Source: Acidobacteriota bacterium
Lineage (GTDB): Bacteria > Acidobacteriota > Terriglobia > Terriglobales > Acidobacteriaceae
DNA: 44,925 nucleotides
Assembly: GCA_021800255.1 (NCBI GenBank)
Contig: JAJYZC010000023.1
Span: 1 to 44,925 of the forward strand
Direction of reading: 5' to 3'
Part shown: positions 33,610 through 41,629 of the stretch, piece after piece
Position numbering within the stretch: position 1 is the stretch's first letter
Layout of the letters: each line of letters begins with the position of its first letter
Position numbers and translations under genes: made by a program
The notes under the pieces: model-generated
The model's database searches: none
Told to the model about the DNA's origin: nothing
Seen by the model: the letters and a program-made list of their open reading frames with translations, nothing else

Positions 33610-34086
33610 CTATTTCGCTCCTTTATTCACGCCATGACTGCCCAGCAGCCCTTCCAATTCTTCCTTGAACTCGTTTACGTCCTTGAAGTCCCGGTGCACA
33701 GACGCAAAGCGGATATAAGCCACCGTATCCAGCCCTTTCAGTTGTTCCATAATCAACTCGCCGATCTCCGCCGTGGTTCGCTCCCGCTCCGGCGCGTCTA
33801 CCAGGAAGCTCTCCGCCTCGTCCACGATCTTTTCCAGTTGGCCCGAGGAGACCGGCCGTTTCTCACAAGCCCGCAACAGGCCGCTCAGCACCTTTTGGCG
33901 GTCGAAACGCTCGCGCCGGCCGTCCTTTTTCACCACCATGTAGGGAATCTCGTCGATGCGCTCGTAGGTGGTGAAGCGCCGCCCGCAGCCCTCGCACTCC
34001 CGCCGCCGCCGGATGGAGTCAGCCTCTTTGCTCTCGCGCGAATCCACTACCCGGTCCTGCTTAAAGCCGCAATAGGGACACTTCAT
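33610..34086 (-). CDS. nrdR: Transcriptional repressor NrdR
   Basis: The 158-residue protein has the N-terminal zinc ribbon (Cys3, Cys6, Cys31, Cys34 in MKCPYCG and CEGCGRRF), then an ATP-cone domain starting VVKKDGRRERFDRQKVLSGL. This is the standard NrdR layout. It senses dNTP/ATP balance and represses ribonucleotide reductase genes. The start at 34086 gives the canonical MKCPYCG N-terminus; the upstream in-frame extension is not conserved in the family. No ribonucleotide reductase gene lies in the window, so its targets are elsewhere. Confidence 0.96.
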   Translation of the reverse strand: MKCPYCGFKQDRVVDSRESKEADSIRRRRECEGCGRRFTTYERIDEIPYMVVKKDGRRERFDRQKVLSGLLRACEKRPVSSGQLEKIVDEAESFLVDAPERERTTAEIGELIMEQLKGLDTVAYIRFASVHRDFKDVNEFKEELEGLLGSHGVNKGAK

Positions 34087-34212
34087 GCTATGGCCGATTG
34101 TACGGCATAGAGGGAGGGCGAAAGCGACGATCTGGAAGCGGAGTATGGGCTTGCCATTCGCAATCACGGACCCCAAAGAACGCTTTGAGCACGGGTACGA
34201 AGAAGAGACACT

Positions 34213-34328
34213 CTACGGCATTTTCGGAAATACTGTGATCTATTGGAGCCGCAAAAGTGGATTTTTCTTGAGGGAAAATCCACTCAGCAGGACGGTTCCG
34301 GTCTACACCTTTTCCGAAAATGCTATAG
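34213..34328 (-). mobile_element. 116-bp palindromic MITE-like element, copy 2
   Basis: The reverse complement aligns end to end with 23860-23976, including both terminal inverted repeats and the central AGTGGATTTT hairpin with the CTCAA loop. It fills most of the gap between nrdR and the pectinesterase stop codon. No coding capacity and no clear target duplication. Confidence 0.75.
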
Positions 34329-34346
34329 CCGGTCAGGAGGACAGCG

Positions 34347-35369
34347 CTACGGCAGCTTGGCCGCTTCAGCGGCCGGGTTCCAGTGGTCTTTGCCGGCCAG
34401 AAACACGCGCGGCATGTACTGCGCGGCTTGCTGCTTGGTGAGCTGGTGCGACCAGGAGACGCGGGCGGCAGGGTTGGCGCCGGGACCGTAGTCGTGGTAC
34501 TCGGCGTAGTACGCGAGCGGCGCTTTGTCCCGGCGACCCCAGGCGCTCCAGCCCTGCGGGATCACCTCAGCGGGCAGCTCGGTGTGGATGTAGACGACGC
34601 GGGCGTAGGGCCGCCACGGACGGCCGAGGCTGATGGTGCGGCGCGGCGCGTCCGGCGGAATTCCGCTTGTCACTTTGCTATTGAGAAATACATAGCCGGT
34701 GGTTTGTTGAGGCGAGGTGCGCGACTGCGCGGTGAGGTAACCGGGGCCGTTGGAGTGAATCTCGTCGTGGTTGAAGACGGCCGCGGCGTTGCCGAAGATA
34801 AAATCCACTCCGCCCTCGATGTAGGAATCAACGTAGTATTGCCGGCCGTAGTCGGCGAAGAGCGTGTCCTGGTGGCCGAGGAAGCGGCAGTGCTTGAAGA
34901 TGGAGCGGTCGGCGCGATCGGCGACGGCGACGGCCTGGCCAGTATTGCCGGCGGCGTTCTCGAAGGTGATGTTATCGGCTTCGAAGCCCGCGCCGTTGAT
35001 CTCCACCGTCTCGGTGAAGAACGTGCCGCCGGCCTGCTTGGCGTTCAGGCTGTTGGTGATGACCACATCGGCGGGCGATTTGCCCATGCCGATGAGGGTG
35101 ATGTTGGGATGGTTCTGGGTGATGATGACGCGCTCGTGGTAGACGCCGGGCACGATCTCGATGTACACGCGCCCTGGGCGGCCATCGGCTCGTCTGCCGG
35201 GCCAAGGGTGGTGGTCCAGGGCCATCTGGATGGTGGGGAATTGGTTTGTGCCGTTGATCCCGGTCTTCACGGCGGGCGAGACGCGAACATACACGTTCTG
35301 TGCGCACAAGGAGCCTGCCAGCGCCAAGCCGGCGAACAGAGTTACGGCGATCGCCAGGCGGTTTTGCAT
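34347..35369 (-). CDS. Pectinesterase (carbohydrate esterase family 8), secreted
   Basis: AGGAGAG precedes the ATG. The 340-residue protein has a signal peptide (MQNRLAIAVTLFAGLALAGS) and the right-handed beta-helix sequence pattern of CE8. Catalytic motifs are GHQDTLFAD (acid/base Asp), YIEGGVDFIFGNA (nucleophile Asp) and LGRPWRPYARVV (substrate-binding Arg/Trp). It removes methyl esters from plant pectin outside the cell. It lies 43 nt downstream of thrB on the same strand, with a hairpin near its ribosome-binding site. No pectate lyase or other pectin gene is adjacent. Confidence 0.93.
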   Translation of the reverse strand: MQNRLAIAVTLFAGLALAGSLCAQNVYVRVSPAVKTGINGTNQFPTIQMALDHHPWPGRRADGRPGRVYIEIVPGVYHERVIITQNHPNITLIGMGKSPADVVITNSLNAKQAGGTFFTETVEINGAGFEADNITFENAAGNTGQAVAVADRADRSIFKHCRFLGHQDTLFADYGRQYYVDSYIEGGVDFIFGNAAAVFNHDEIHSNGPGYLTAQSRTSPQQTTGYVFLNSKVTSGIPPDAPRRTISLGRPWRPYARVVYIHTELPAEVIPQGWSAWGRRDKAPLAYYAEYHDYGPGANPAARVSWSHQLTKQQAAQYMPRVFLAGKDHWNPAAEAAKLP

Positions 35370-35383
35370 ACGCCTATTCTCTC

Positions 35384-35402
35384 CTGCGCAAGCAGTGCGC
35401 AG
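35384..35402 (-). other. Hairpin between thrB and pectinesterase
   Basis: CTGCGCA (35384-35390) and TGCGCAG (35396-35402) form a perfect 7-bp stem with a 5-nt loop. On the minus strand it lies just after the thrB stop and touches the pectinesterase ribosome-binding site (35378-35384). It could attenuate read-through from thrCB or mask the ribosome-binding site. Confidence 0.35.
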
Positions 35403-35412
35403 CGAAGCTCCT

Positions 35413-36354
35413 TCAGGCGCCGTTCCATTCGGCGTGCGGCCTAGACCCGGCCGGCAAAAAGCCGCAGAGGATCAACTCCGGCGCGGCCTTGCCGTCAACG
35501 GTTTCGCGGATAGCGGCCGCGGCCCGCGTGAGGCTCTCGTCACCATCGACGATCACCAGTACTCCAGGGCCGGCGCCGCTGAGGGCCGCGCCCAGAATGC
35601 CGTGTTTGCCGGCCAGCGGCAGCAGCGGCGGCAACAAGGGACAGATGGGCGCGCGGTAGGGCTGGTGAATGCGATCCCTCATGGCCGGCGCGAGCAGATC
35701 GCCGCGCGCTTGGGCAAAGGCGAGGCCGAGCAGGGCGGCGGACTGGAGGTTGGCAACCACGTCGTCTAGTGGGAACGCAGCGGGCAGCACGGCCCGGGCC
35801 GTGCTGGTGGCGAGCGGTTCAGCGGGAAGGACGACGATGGCGCGCCACGCCGGCGGAGGGTCAACCTGCGCCACGTGGACGGTTCTTCCCACGCGGGCGG
35901 CGACGGCGAATCCGCCCAGCCAGCAGGCAGACACATTGTCCGGATGGCCTTCGAGGGCGGTGGCTTCTTCGAGGATGCGGTCAGAGCTCCAGCCCAGTTG
36001 GCCGAAGTGTACGGCAAGGGCGATGGCGGCCAGCCGGGCCGCAGCCGAGGAACCGCATCCCATGCCCAGGGGAATGCTGTTGGCCATGCGGATGGCGAGC
36101 GGCGCAACGGAACGGCCGCTGCTGCGCAGCGTTTGCTGGTAGGTTTCGAGGATGAGATTATCCTCCAGGCGTGCGCAGCGGGCGGCATCGCGGCCGGTGG
36201 CGGCGATGGAGAATTCGGCGGCCGGCTCAGCCTCGATCTCGAGGAAAAAATCAAGGGCAATGGCGGCGGCATCGAAACCGGAGCCGAGATTGGCCGAGGT
36301 TGCGGGCAGGCGCAGGCGGAAACGGCCGGCGCCGGGCGTTTGAGGAACGGTCAT
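35413..36354 (-). CDS. thrB: Homoserine kinase
   Basis: The 313-residue GHMP kinase phosphorylates homoserine for threonine synthesis. It has the N-terminal LPATSANLGSGFDAAAIAL and the ATP-binding loop IPLGMGCGSSAAARLAAIAL. The C-terminal GAALSGAGPGVLVIV motif is also present. Its ATG overlaps the thrC stop by four bases (ATGA), so it is co-translated with thrC. Gene order thrC-thrB is the reverse of the common E. coli order. Confidence 0.95.
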   Translation of the reverse strand: MTVPQTPGAGRFRLRLPATSANLGSGFDAAAIALDFFLEIEAEPAAEFSIAATGRDAARCARLEDNLILETYQQTLRSSGRSVAPLAIRMANSIPLGMGCGSSAAARLAAIALAVHFGQLGWSSDRILEEATALEGHPDNVSACWLGGFAVAARVGRTVHVAQVDPPPAWRAIVVLPAEPLATSTARAVLPAAFPLDDVVANLQSAALLGLAFAQARGDLLAPAMRDRIHQPYRAPICPLLPPLLPLAGKHGILGAALSGAGPGVLVIVDGDESLTRAAAAIRETVDGKAAPELILCGFLPAGSRPHAEWNGA

Positions 36355-37718
36355 CCTACTTTGCCCTTCATGGCGGCCAGAACCGCAGATGCAGTGGCAT
36401 CGACGGCCACTGCATTGCGGCGCAAGGCGGCCATCTCCGCAGCAATTTCTGAGCCGGACCCGCCGGTCTCTTCCTCCGTCAGGAGCGTGCCGCGATGGAA
36501 GTCGATGGTATAGCCGGCATCCTTCAAGGTGTGGCCGGTGAGCACCAAAACAACGGAATCTTCCGGCGCGACAAAGCCCTGCGCGCGCAGCTTTTTCAAG
36601 CCAGCGAGGGTTACGGCGGAGGCCGGCTCGCAGCCGAGGCCCTCGGCGCCGATCTCGGCTTTGGCGATGGAGATCTCGGCTTCAGACACATCCAGGCAGC
36701 GTCCGCCCGTCTCCTGAATCACGCGCACGGCTTTGCGCCAGGAGGCGGGATTGCCGATGCGGATGGCGGTGGCGCGGGTGTGCGCCTGAACAGGTTCGAG
36801 CGCAGCGCCGTTGGTCTCGGCAAGGCTGCGGACCAGCGGATTGGCACCGGCAGCCTGAATTACCGAGATGCGGGGCAGGCGCGCAATCATGCCCAGCTCG
36901 TGCAGCTCGCGGAAGCCCTTGCCCAGCGCGGAGCTGTTGCCCAAATTTCCGCCGGGAACGACGATGTGGGCGGGAACGTCCCATTCGAAGGCCTCGGCGA
37001 TCTCGAAGGCCGGCGTCTTTTGTCCCTCTAAACGGTAGGGATTGACCGAGTTGAGCAGATAAATGGGCGCCTGGCGAACAACCTCTGTGAGCAGCCGGAG
37101 GCAGCCGTCGAAATCGACCGGCAACTGGCAGGTGACGGCGCCGTAGTCCATGGCTTGGGAGAGCTTGCCCCAGGCGATCTTGCCCTCGGGTATGAGGACC
37201 AGGCTGCGCAGGCCGGCGCGGGCGGCGTAGGCGGCCATCGACGCCGAGGTATTGCCCGTGGAGGCGCAGGCCACCCACTCGAAGCCGCGTTCGCGGGCTA
37301 CGCTGATGGCTGCGGTCATCCCCGTGTCTTTGAAGGAGCCGGTGGGGTTCATGCCCTGGTGCTTGGCGAAGAGCTGGCTGATTCCGAGCGCCTTGGCGGC
37401 GCGCGGCAGGTGATAAAGGGGCGTGTTGCCCTCACGCAGCGTGATGGCGTTGTCAAGGCTGTCGAGGATGGGCAGCAGCTCGCGGAAGCGCCACACGCCG
37501 GACTGATCGGCAGGCTCAAGTGAAGCGCGCCGGTCGCGCCACAGCCATTTGAGCGCGCCGGGATTGGGACGGTCGTGCCCGTGGCGCTCGCTCCAGCCTG
37601 GATACTCGACCTCAAACAGCTCGCCGCACTGCGCGCAGCGGAAGTCGGGCTGCGCGTCTGCGCCCGCGATCCTGGCTCCGCAGCCGAAGCAGCGCAACCG
37701 ATGCAGATTCTCATTCAT
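36351..37718 (-). CDS. thrC: Threonine synthase
   Basis: The 455-residue enzyme converts O-phosphohomoserine to threonine. The pyridoxal-phosphate lysine is Lys130 in MNPTGSFKDTGM, and ACASTGNTSASMAAYAARAG forms the phosphate loop. An N-terminal zinc ribbon (Cys10, Cys13, Cys28, Cys31) is present, as in many non-enteric threonine synthases. The stop overlaps the thrB start. It is divergent from modA, with about 64 nt between the starts. Confidence 0.95.
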   Translation of the reverse strand: MNENLHRLRCFGCGARIAGADAQPDFRCAQCGELFEVEYPGWSERHGHDRPNPGALKWLWRDRRASLEPADQSGVWRFRELLPILDSLDNAITLREGNTPLYHLPRAAKALGISQLFAKHQGMNPTGSFKDTGMTAAISVARERGFEWVACASTGNTSASMAAYAARAGLRSLVLIPEGKIAWGKLSQAMDYGAVTCQLPVDFDGCLRLLTEVVRQAPIYLLNSVNPYRLEGQKTPAFEIAEAFEWDVPAHIVVPGGNLGNSSALGKGFRELHELGMIARLPRISVIQAAGANPLVRSLAETNGAALEPVQAHTRATAIRIGNPASWRKAVRVIQETGGRCLDVSEAEISIAKAEIGAEGLGCEPASAVTLAGLKKLRAQGFVAPEDSVVLVLTGHTLKDAGYTIDFHRGTLLTEEETGGSGSEIAAEMAALRRNAVAVDATASAVLAAMKGKVG

Positions 37719-37782
37719 ACTCTGGTGTTAGCCTACCAGTGTAGGGGCGGGGTTTGCAGCGTAGAGGAGGTTGAGTCCGCCG

Positions 37783-38541
37783 ATGCCGCGCAGGTCCTTT
37801 TCTGTCTTGGTTTGGCTGGCGCTGGTTGCGCCCGTTTACGCGCAGGCGCCGCTGCACGTGGCCGCGGCCGCAGACTTGCAACCGTTGCTGCCTTCGATTC
37901 TGCGGGAATTCACGCAGGAAACCGGGATTCACGCCGACGGCACCTATAAGGATTCGGCCATGCTCACCACACAGATCTTGAACGGCGCGCCCTTCGACCT
38001 GTTTTTGGCGGCGGATTTGGGCTATCCCCAGCGGCTCATCGCCGCTGGCGCTGCCAGCCCCGCGAAGCCCACCCCCTACGCCCAGGGCACGCTGGTGCTG
38101 TGGGCGCGCAAGGACTCGCACCTTCCCCGGCCGTCCCTGGCGCTGCTGCGCGACCCCAACCTGAAGCGGCTGGCGATTGCCGATCCCAGGCGCGCGCCCT
38201 ACGGCCAGGCAGCCGTCGCCGCGCTCAAAAGCTTGCACCTGTATGCAGCCCTGAAGCCGCGGCTCTTGCTCGCCGAGAATATCGCGCAGGCGGCGCAATT
38301 TGCCGGCTCCGCCAATGCCGATGCCGGGCTGATCTCGCTGACTTCGGCGCTGACGCCGCAGCTTGAGTCGAGCGGGACCTATTTTGTGATTCCGCGCGGT
38401 CTCTATCCGCCTATCGTGCAGGGCATGGTGATTGTGAACAGCACCCACCAGCGCGCGGATACGCAAAAACTGGCCGATTTTCTGCTCTCGGCTCCGGTGC
38501 AGGCGCAGCTTGCCAAGGGCGGCCTCGCCCCCGTTCACTAA
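37783..38541 (+). CDS. modA: Molybdate ABC transporter, substrate-binding protein
   Basis: The ATG at 37783 was chosen because GAGGAGG (37764-37770) directly abuts an in-frame TTG at 37771, leaving no spacing for that codon. The 252-residue protein has a signal peptide (MPRRSFSVLVWLALVAPVYA). ModA-type motifs follow: HVAAAADLQPLLPSI, GAPFDLFLAADLGYPQ and ADAGLISLTSAL. It should capture molybdate or tungstate outside the membrane. modB starts 5 nt after its stop. Confidence 0.93.
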   Translation: MPRRSFSVLVWLALVAPVYAQAPLHVAAAADLQPLLPSILREFTQETGIHADGTYKDSAMLTTQILNGAPFDLFLAADLGYPQRLIAAGAASPAKPTPYAQGTLVLWARKDSHLPRPSLALLRDPNLKRLAIADPRRAPYGQAAVAALKSLHLYAALKPRLLLAENIAQAAQFAGSANADAGLISLTSALTPQLESSGTYFVIPRGLYPPIVQGMVIVNSTHQRADTQKLADFLLSAPVQAQLAKGGLAPVH

Positions 38542-38546
38542 AGAGC

Positions 38547-39227
38547 ATGGACTGGCAGGCCTTCGCCCTCACTCTCAGGCTGGCAACGGTCACCACGGCC
38601 ATTCTGCTGTGCGTGGCTGTGCCGCTGGCGGCGCTCATCGTGCTGGGGCGCGGGCGTTGGCTGGCGGCCTTGGAGGCCGTGGCCACGCTTCCGCTGGTTC
38701 TGCCGCCCACGGTGCTGGGCTTCTTTCTTCTGGTGCTGCTGGGGCCGCGCACGGCCTTTGGACGCGGGATCGAGGCGCTCCTGGGCCATCCCCTGGCTTT
38801 TTCCTTCGACGGCTTAGTGGTGGGGTCGGCGATCTATAGCCTGCCCTTTGCGGTGCAGCCGCTGGTGGCCGGATTCGCCGCCGTGGATACGGCTTTGCTC
38901 GACGCCGCGCGGCTGCTGGGCGCGGGTCCGGCGCGGCTGGTCTTCCGGGTACTGGTTCCGCTGGCACGCCGCTCCCTCATCGCCGCGGCGGTGCTCAGCT
39001 TTCTGCACACGGTGGGCGAGTTCGGCGTGGTGCTCATGCTGGGCGGCGACATTCCCGGCGCCACGCGCACCCTTTCCATCGCGCTCTACAACCAGGTGGA
39101 GGACTTCAACTACGCCGCGGCCAGCCGCACCGCGGCCGTGCTGCTGGCATTGAGCCTGACCGCCCTGGCTGTCATCTACGCCAGCTCGCAGGTGCGCTCC
39201 AAGGCGCGCGGAGGGTTCCGTGCTTGA
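38547..39227 (+). CDS. modB: Molybdate ABC transporter, permease
   Basis: The 226-residue membrane protein has about five helices. It carries the permease coupling loop around DTALLDAARLLGAGPARLVF and the ModB signature EFGVVLMLGGDIPGATRTLS. It overlaps modC by 8 bp. It forms the membrane channel for the importer with ModA and ModC. Confidence 0.94.
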   Translation: MDWQAFALTLRLATVTTAILLCVAVPLAALIVLGRGRWLAALEAVATLPLVLPPTVLGFFLLVLLGPRTAFGRGIEALLGHPLAFSFDGLVVGSAIYSLPFAVQPLVAGFAAVDTALLDAARLLGAGPARLVFRVLVPLARRSLIAAAVLSFLHTVGEFGVVLMLGGDIPGATRTLSIALYNQVEDFNYAAASRTAAVLLALSLTALAVIYASSQVRSKARGGFRA

Positions 39228-39954
39228 ACTGGCCCTCGATGCGCGCCGGGGCAGCTTCCACTTGCAGGTGGAGTGCCGCTTCGCGTCGCAGTGGACGGTG
39301 GTCTTCGGCCACTCCGGCGCCGGCAAAAGCACCTTGCTGCGCCTGCTGGCGGGGCTGGACCGGGACCGGCAGGACGCGGCGATGCGCGGGCGCGTGGTGA
39401 TGGAAGATTGTGTTCTCACGGATACGACGCGCAGTCTGTGGCTCCAGCCCGGACGGCGGCAAAGCGCTCTCGTTACGCAGCAGCCGGCGCTCTTCCCGCA
39501 TCTGAGCATCGCGGCCAATATCGCCTTCGGGCTGCGCGGCATGGATCGCGCGGCGCGCAGCCGGCGCGTGGAGGAGATGCTGGATATGGTGGACGCAACC
39601 GGGCTTGTGCCGCTGCGTCTGCGAGACCTATCCGGCGGCCAGGCGCAGCGCGTGGCCTTGGCCAGGGCGCTGGCCCCGAAGCCGAGGCTGCTATTGCTGG
39701 ATGAGCCGTTCTCCGCGCTCGACGGCGCCGCCAGTGACGCGCTGCTGGACCGGCTGCAAGCTTGGGTGAGGGAAAACCATGCGCAGGCGGTGATGGCGAC
39801 GCACGATGTGAGCGACGCGCTGGCGATAGGCGCAGAGGTTTTGCTGCTGCGCGAAGGGCGCATGATGGCTCTCGGCCCGGCGCATGAAGTGCTGGCGGCG
39901 GAACGGAACCGGCTGCTGGGGCGTCTTCAATCGGACCAAACGCCCAGCCCTTAA
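39220..39954 (+). CDS. modC: Molybdate ABC transporter, ATP-binding protein (short form)
   Basis: GTG start at 39220 with GGAGG upstream inside modB. Walker A is GHSGAGKST at residues 30-38, the signature is LSGGQAQRVALARALA, and Walker B is LLLLDEPFSALDG. At 244 residues it is about 100 shorter than E. coli ModC and lacks the C-terminal TOBE/molbindin domain. Transport should still work, but feedback by bound molybdate through TOBE is absent. Its end overlaps the convergent murB stop by 4 bp. Confidence 0.93.
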   Translation: MLELALDARRGSFHLQVECRFASQWTVVFGHSGAGKSTLLRLLAGLDRDRQDAAMRGRVVMEDCVLTDTTRSLWLQPGRRQSALVTQQPALFPHLSIAANIAFGLRGMDRAARSRRVEEMLDMVDATGLVPLRLRDLSGGQAQRVALARALAPKPRLLLLDEPFSALDGAASDALLDRLQAWVRENHAQAVMATHDVSDALAIGAEVLLLREGRMMALGPAHEVLAAERNRLLGRLQSDQTPSP

Positions 39955-41054
39955 AAGCCCACCATCTCCGGCTCCATCTCCAGGCGAACGCCGAAGCGCG
40001 CCTCAACGCGCGCCACGATCTGCCCCGCCAGCGCCAGAATCTCCGCCGCCGTGGCTCCTCCCCGTCCGTCCGGCCCGATATTGACGAGCGCCAGCGCGTG
40101 GCGCGAGGAGATGGCGGCATTGCCGAGCCTGTAGCCCTTCTGGAATCCGGCCTGCTCGATCAGCCACGCGGCGGAGATCTTCACGCGGCCCGCGTTTTCA
40201 GCTCCCGGCCCGGCGGGAAATCGAGGCACAGCGCCGGAACTGCGGGAGGCGATCTCCTGGAACAGCTCTTCTCTGATGACCGGGTTCTTGAAGAAGCTGC
40301 CCGCGCTGCGGCAGTCCGGGTCGCCCTCGACGATGAGCATTCCCTTTGCGCGGCGAATGCGGCGGACGGAGGCGGCCACTTCGGTAAGGCTGGGCAGCGA
40401 GCCGTCGCGCCGGCTCTCCGACAGTGCCCGTTCGAGCTCCCCATAGCGCAGCGTGGGCGCGCCGCCGGGCGTCAGCCGGTAATCCACGCGAGTGACGATG
40501 AAACGGCCGCGATCGGCAGAGTTAAAGCGGCTGCGGCGGTACGCAAAGCCGCACTCGCTGGCCGTGAACTCGACAAAGCCGGGTTCACGCAAGTCGAAGG
40601 CGCGCACGCGCTCGATGACCGAAGCAACCTCCTGGCCATACGCGCCCACATTTTGCACCGGCGTGCCACCCACTGTGCCGGGAATGCCGGCCAGGCACTC
40701 GATGCCCGCGCAATTCTCCCTGACGGCGCGCTCGACGAGGCTGTCCCACGGCTCGCCGGCCGCGGCTTGATAGATGCGCTCTGCGGGCTGGCCTGAAGAC
40801 TCCGCGTTGTGCGGCGCACCGGCGACGGTGATTCCGCGCAAGGCTACGCGCAGGACGAGGCCATTGAAGCCGACGCTGGAGATGAGCAGGTTGCTGCCGC
40901 CGCCCAGCACGAACAGCGGAAGACCGCGCTCCCGCGCCCACGCCGTCGCCTCCACGACCTCTTCCTCGCTCGCGGCCTCGGCAAACCAGCGCGCCACCCC
41001 GCCGATGCCGAAGGTCGTCAACGGGGCTAACGGTTCATATTCCTTGATGCGCAT
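39951..41054 (-). CDS. murB: UDP-N-acetylenolpyruvoylglucosamine reductase
   Basis: The start at 41054 gives MRIKEYEPLAPLTTFGIGG, the expected MurB N-terminus; a longer upstream frame is not conserved and runs antisense to the bacilliredoxin gene. The 367-residue flavoenzyme reduces the enolpyruvyl group to form UDP-MurNAc. FAD-binding VLGGGSNLL and IPGTVGGTPVQNVGAYG are present. The proton-donor serine is Ser253 in SAGSFFKNP, and a late Glu lies in VRLEMEPEMVG. No strong ribosome-binding site is visible. No dcw-cluster genes are adjacent. Confidence 0.94.
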   Translation of the reverse strand: MRIKEYEPLAPLTTFGIGGVARWFAEAASEEEVVEATAWARERGLPLFVLGGGSNLLISSVGFNGLVLRVALRGITVAGAPHNAESSGQPAERIYQAAAGEPWDSLVERAVRENCAGIECLAGIPGTVGGTPVQNVGAYGQEVASVIERVRAFDLREPGFVEFTASECGFAYRRSRFNSADRGRFIVTRVDYRLTPGGAPTLRYGELERALSESRRDGSLPSLTEVAASVRRIRRAKGMLIVEGDPDCRSAGSFFKNPVIREELFQEIASRSSGAVPRFPAGPGAENAGRVKISAAWLIEQAGFQKGYRLGNAAISSRHALALVNIGPDGRGGATAAEILALAGQIVARVEARFGVRLEMEPEMVGF

Positions 41055-41124
41055 CGGATATAGGCTATACCGCCGGGTCAGACGGTAGAATGGTTTCAGG
41101 CAGCTTCCCCTGCCGGAGGTAAAC

Positions 41125-41553
41125 ATGTATCCAGAACTGATGGTCATTCCTATGCGCGAGGAACTGGTGCGCGCCGGGATTGAAGAGACGCGCACCGCCG
41201 GGGAGGTGGATGCGGCGCTGGCCCAGCCGGGCGCGACCCTGGTGGTGGTGAACTCGATCTGCGGCTGCGCGGCGGGCAAGATGCGCCCCGGCGTGCGCCT
41301 GGCCCTGGCCAACTCCGCCAATTTGCCAGACCGCAAGATCACCGTCTTTGCCGGCCAGGACCGCGAGGCCACCGAGCGCGCGCGCAGCTACTTCGAGGGC
41401 AATCCGCCCACTTCTCCGGCGGTAGCCATTCTGCGCGACGGCAAGCTGGTGTACCTGATGCAGCGTTTCGTCATTGAGCAGGCTACGGCTGAGGAGATTG
41501 CCACGGAACTGATGCGCGCCTTTGACGAGTTCTGCGCCAAGACGCCGGCGTAA
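41125..41553 (+). CDS. BrxA/BrxB-family bacilliredoxin
   Basis: GGAGG precedes the ATG. The 142-residue protein has a thioredoxin-like fold pattern with a CGC motif (Cys46-Gly47-Cys48) in NSICGCAAGKMRPG, typical of the YphP/YqiW family. In Bacillus these proteins remove bacillithiol from protein thiols. Whether this organism makes bacillithiol cannot be told here. It is divergent from murB (70 nt between starts), and a strong hairpin follows its stop. Confidence 0.93.
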   Translation: MYPELMVIPMREELVRAGIEETRTAGEVDAALAQPGATLVVVNSICGCAAGKMRPGVRLALANSANLPDRKITVFAGQDREATERARSYFEGNPPTSPAVAILRDGKLVYLMQRFVIEQATAEEIATELMRAFDEFCAKTPA

Positions 41554-41565
41554 AACGAGCTGCCA

Positions 41566-41586
41566 GCGCGCTAGCCTCTAGCGCGC
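41566..41586. terminator. Strong hairpin, likely bidirectional terminator
   Basis: GCGCGCTAG (41566-41574) and CTAGCGCGC (41578-41586) form a perfect 9-bp stem with loop CCT. It lies 12 nt after the bacilliredoxin stop and 43 nt beyond the convergent APC permease stop. The following AGCTTTC is only weakly U-rich. Confidence 0.55.
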
Positions 41587-41629
41587 AGCTTTCATTGGAC
41601 GGTTCGCTCCGGTTTGCGGCTACGTTTGT

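Noticed and set aside
37723..37740. CTGGT...ACCAG inverted repeat between thrC and modA as a ModE or other operator
   Set aside because: Only five paired bases and no resemblance to the known Mo-box.
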